This document shows, piece by piece, positions 6,401 to 6,475 of a stretch of 6,475 nt of DNA. Under the pieces are notes generated by a model, which ran no database searches, was not told where the DNA came from, and was given only the letters and a program-made list of their open reading frames with translations. This DNA comes from Clostridiales bacterium (GTDB lineage: Bacteria > Bacillota > Clostridia > Tissierellales > Sedimentibacteraceae): positions 4,482-10,956 of the forward strand of contig DNNJ01000254.1 of the NCBI GenBank assembly GCA_003487955.1, read 5' to 3'. The translations under genes and the position numbers were made by a program. The number at the start of each line of letters is the position of its first letter. Within the stretch, counting starts at the first letter, position 1.

Positions 6401-6430
6401 GATGAGATCCTTCGCTACGCTCAGGATGAC
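6401..6430. repeat. Likely dispersed intergenic repeat (GGATGAC/GATCCTTCGC type)
   Basis: ATCCT (6407-6411) and AGGAT (6423-6427) form a short stem around TCGCTACGCTC, inside a unit that begins GATGAG and ends GATGAC. On the opposite strand it reads GTCATCCTGAGCG followed by AGCGAAGGATCTC, a pattern I recognise as recurring in intergenic regions of many bacteria. It is locally richer in G and C than its surroundings. The region 6250-6475 holds no credible gene. Confidence 0.55.
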
Positions 6431-6475
6431 AACCCGTTGAGTATGAAAAGTAACGATGTAGAAAAATGGTAAAAA

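Noticed and set aside
6315..6440. CRISPR array or tRNA gene in the right-end non-coding region
   Set aside because: There are no regularly spaced direct repeats, and no cloverleaf or tRNA consensus boxes can be made out; the pattern is inverted repeats.

Overview
The window is AT-rich. It has strong AGGAGG-type ribosome binding sites, TTGnnn/TATAAT-type promoters, and overlapping genes all on the + strand. This points to a low-GC Gram-positive anaerobe (Clostridia/Tissierellia-like Firmicutes). The taxonomic call is inference, because no rRNA or other lineage marker is present. A lipoprotein-type substrate-binding protein and an M20 peptidase next to a branched-chain amino acid transporter fit an amino-acid or peptide-using lifestyle.

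Layout. (1) Positions 1-348 hold the C-terminal end of an M20-family metallopeptidase/deacylase, cut by the window edge. (2) Positions 349-467 are a regulatory gap with an AT dyad, a good sigma-A-like promoter and a second dyad in the predicted leader. (3) Positions 468-4987 hold a complete five-gene Liv/HAAT-family ABC importer in the order livK-livH-livM-livG-livF. A perfect 36-bp palindrome sits between livK and livH. After it the genes are tightly coupled: livH-livM are 9 nt apart, livM/livG overlap by 4 nt and livG/livF by 8 nt. (4) Positions 4988-5151 contain alternative hairpins, a rho-independent terminator and a new promoter. (5) Positions 5152-5826 encode a UPF0173-type metallo-beta-lactamase-fold hydrolase. 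(6) Positions 5896-6249 encode a small protein resembling the P-II (GlnB/CutA) fold, with its own extended -10 promoter. (7) Positions 6250-6475 are non-coding: a hairpin terminator followed by inverted-repeat elements that look like dispersed intergenic repeats.

How the genes work together. LivK captures an amino-acid-like ligand outside the cell and delivers it to the LivH/LivM channel, which LivG/LivF drive by ATP hydrolysis. The palindrome after livK probably lets the binding protein be made in excess over the membrane parts. The hydrolase and the P-II-like gene appear to be independent transcription units. I see no direct functional link between them and the transporter, although a P-II-like protein beside a nitrogen-compound importer is suggestive.

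Novelty. I found no obvious undescribed multi-gene system. The most interesting items are the intra-operon palindrome, the divergent P-II-like protein, and the structured repeat region at the right end.
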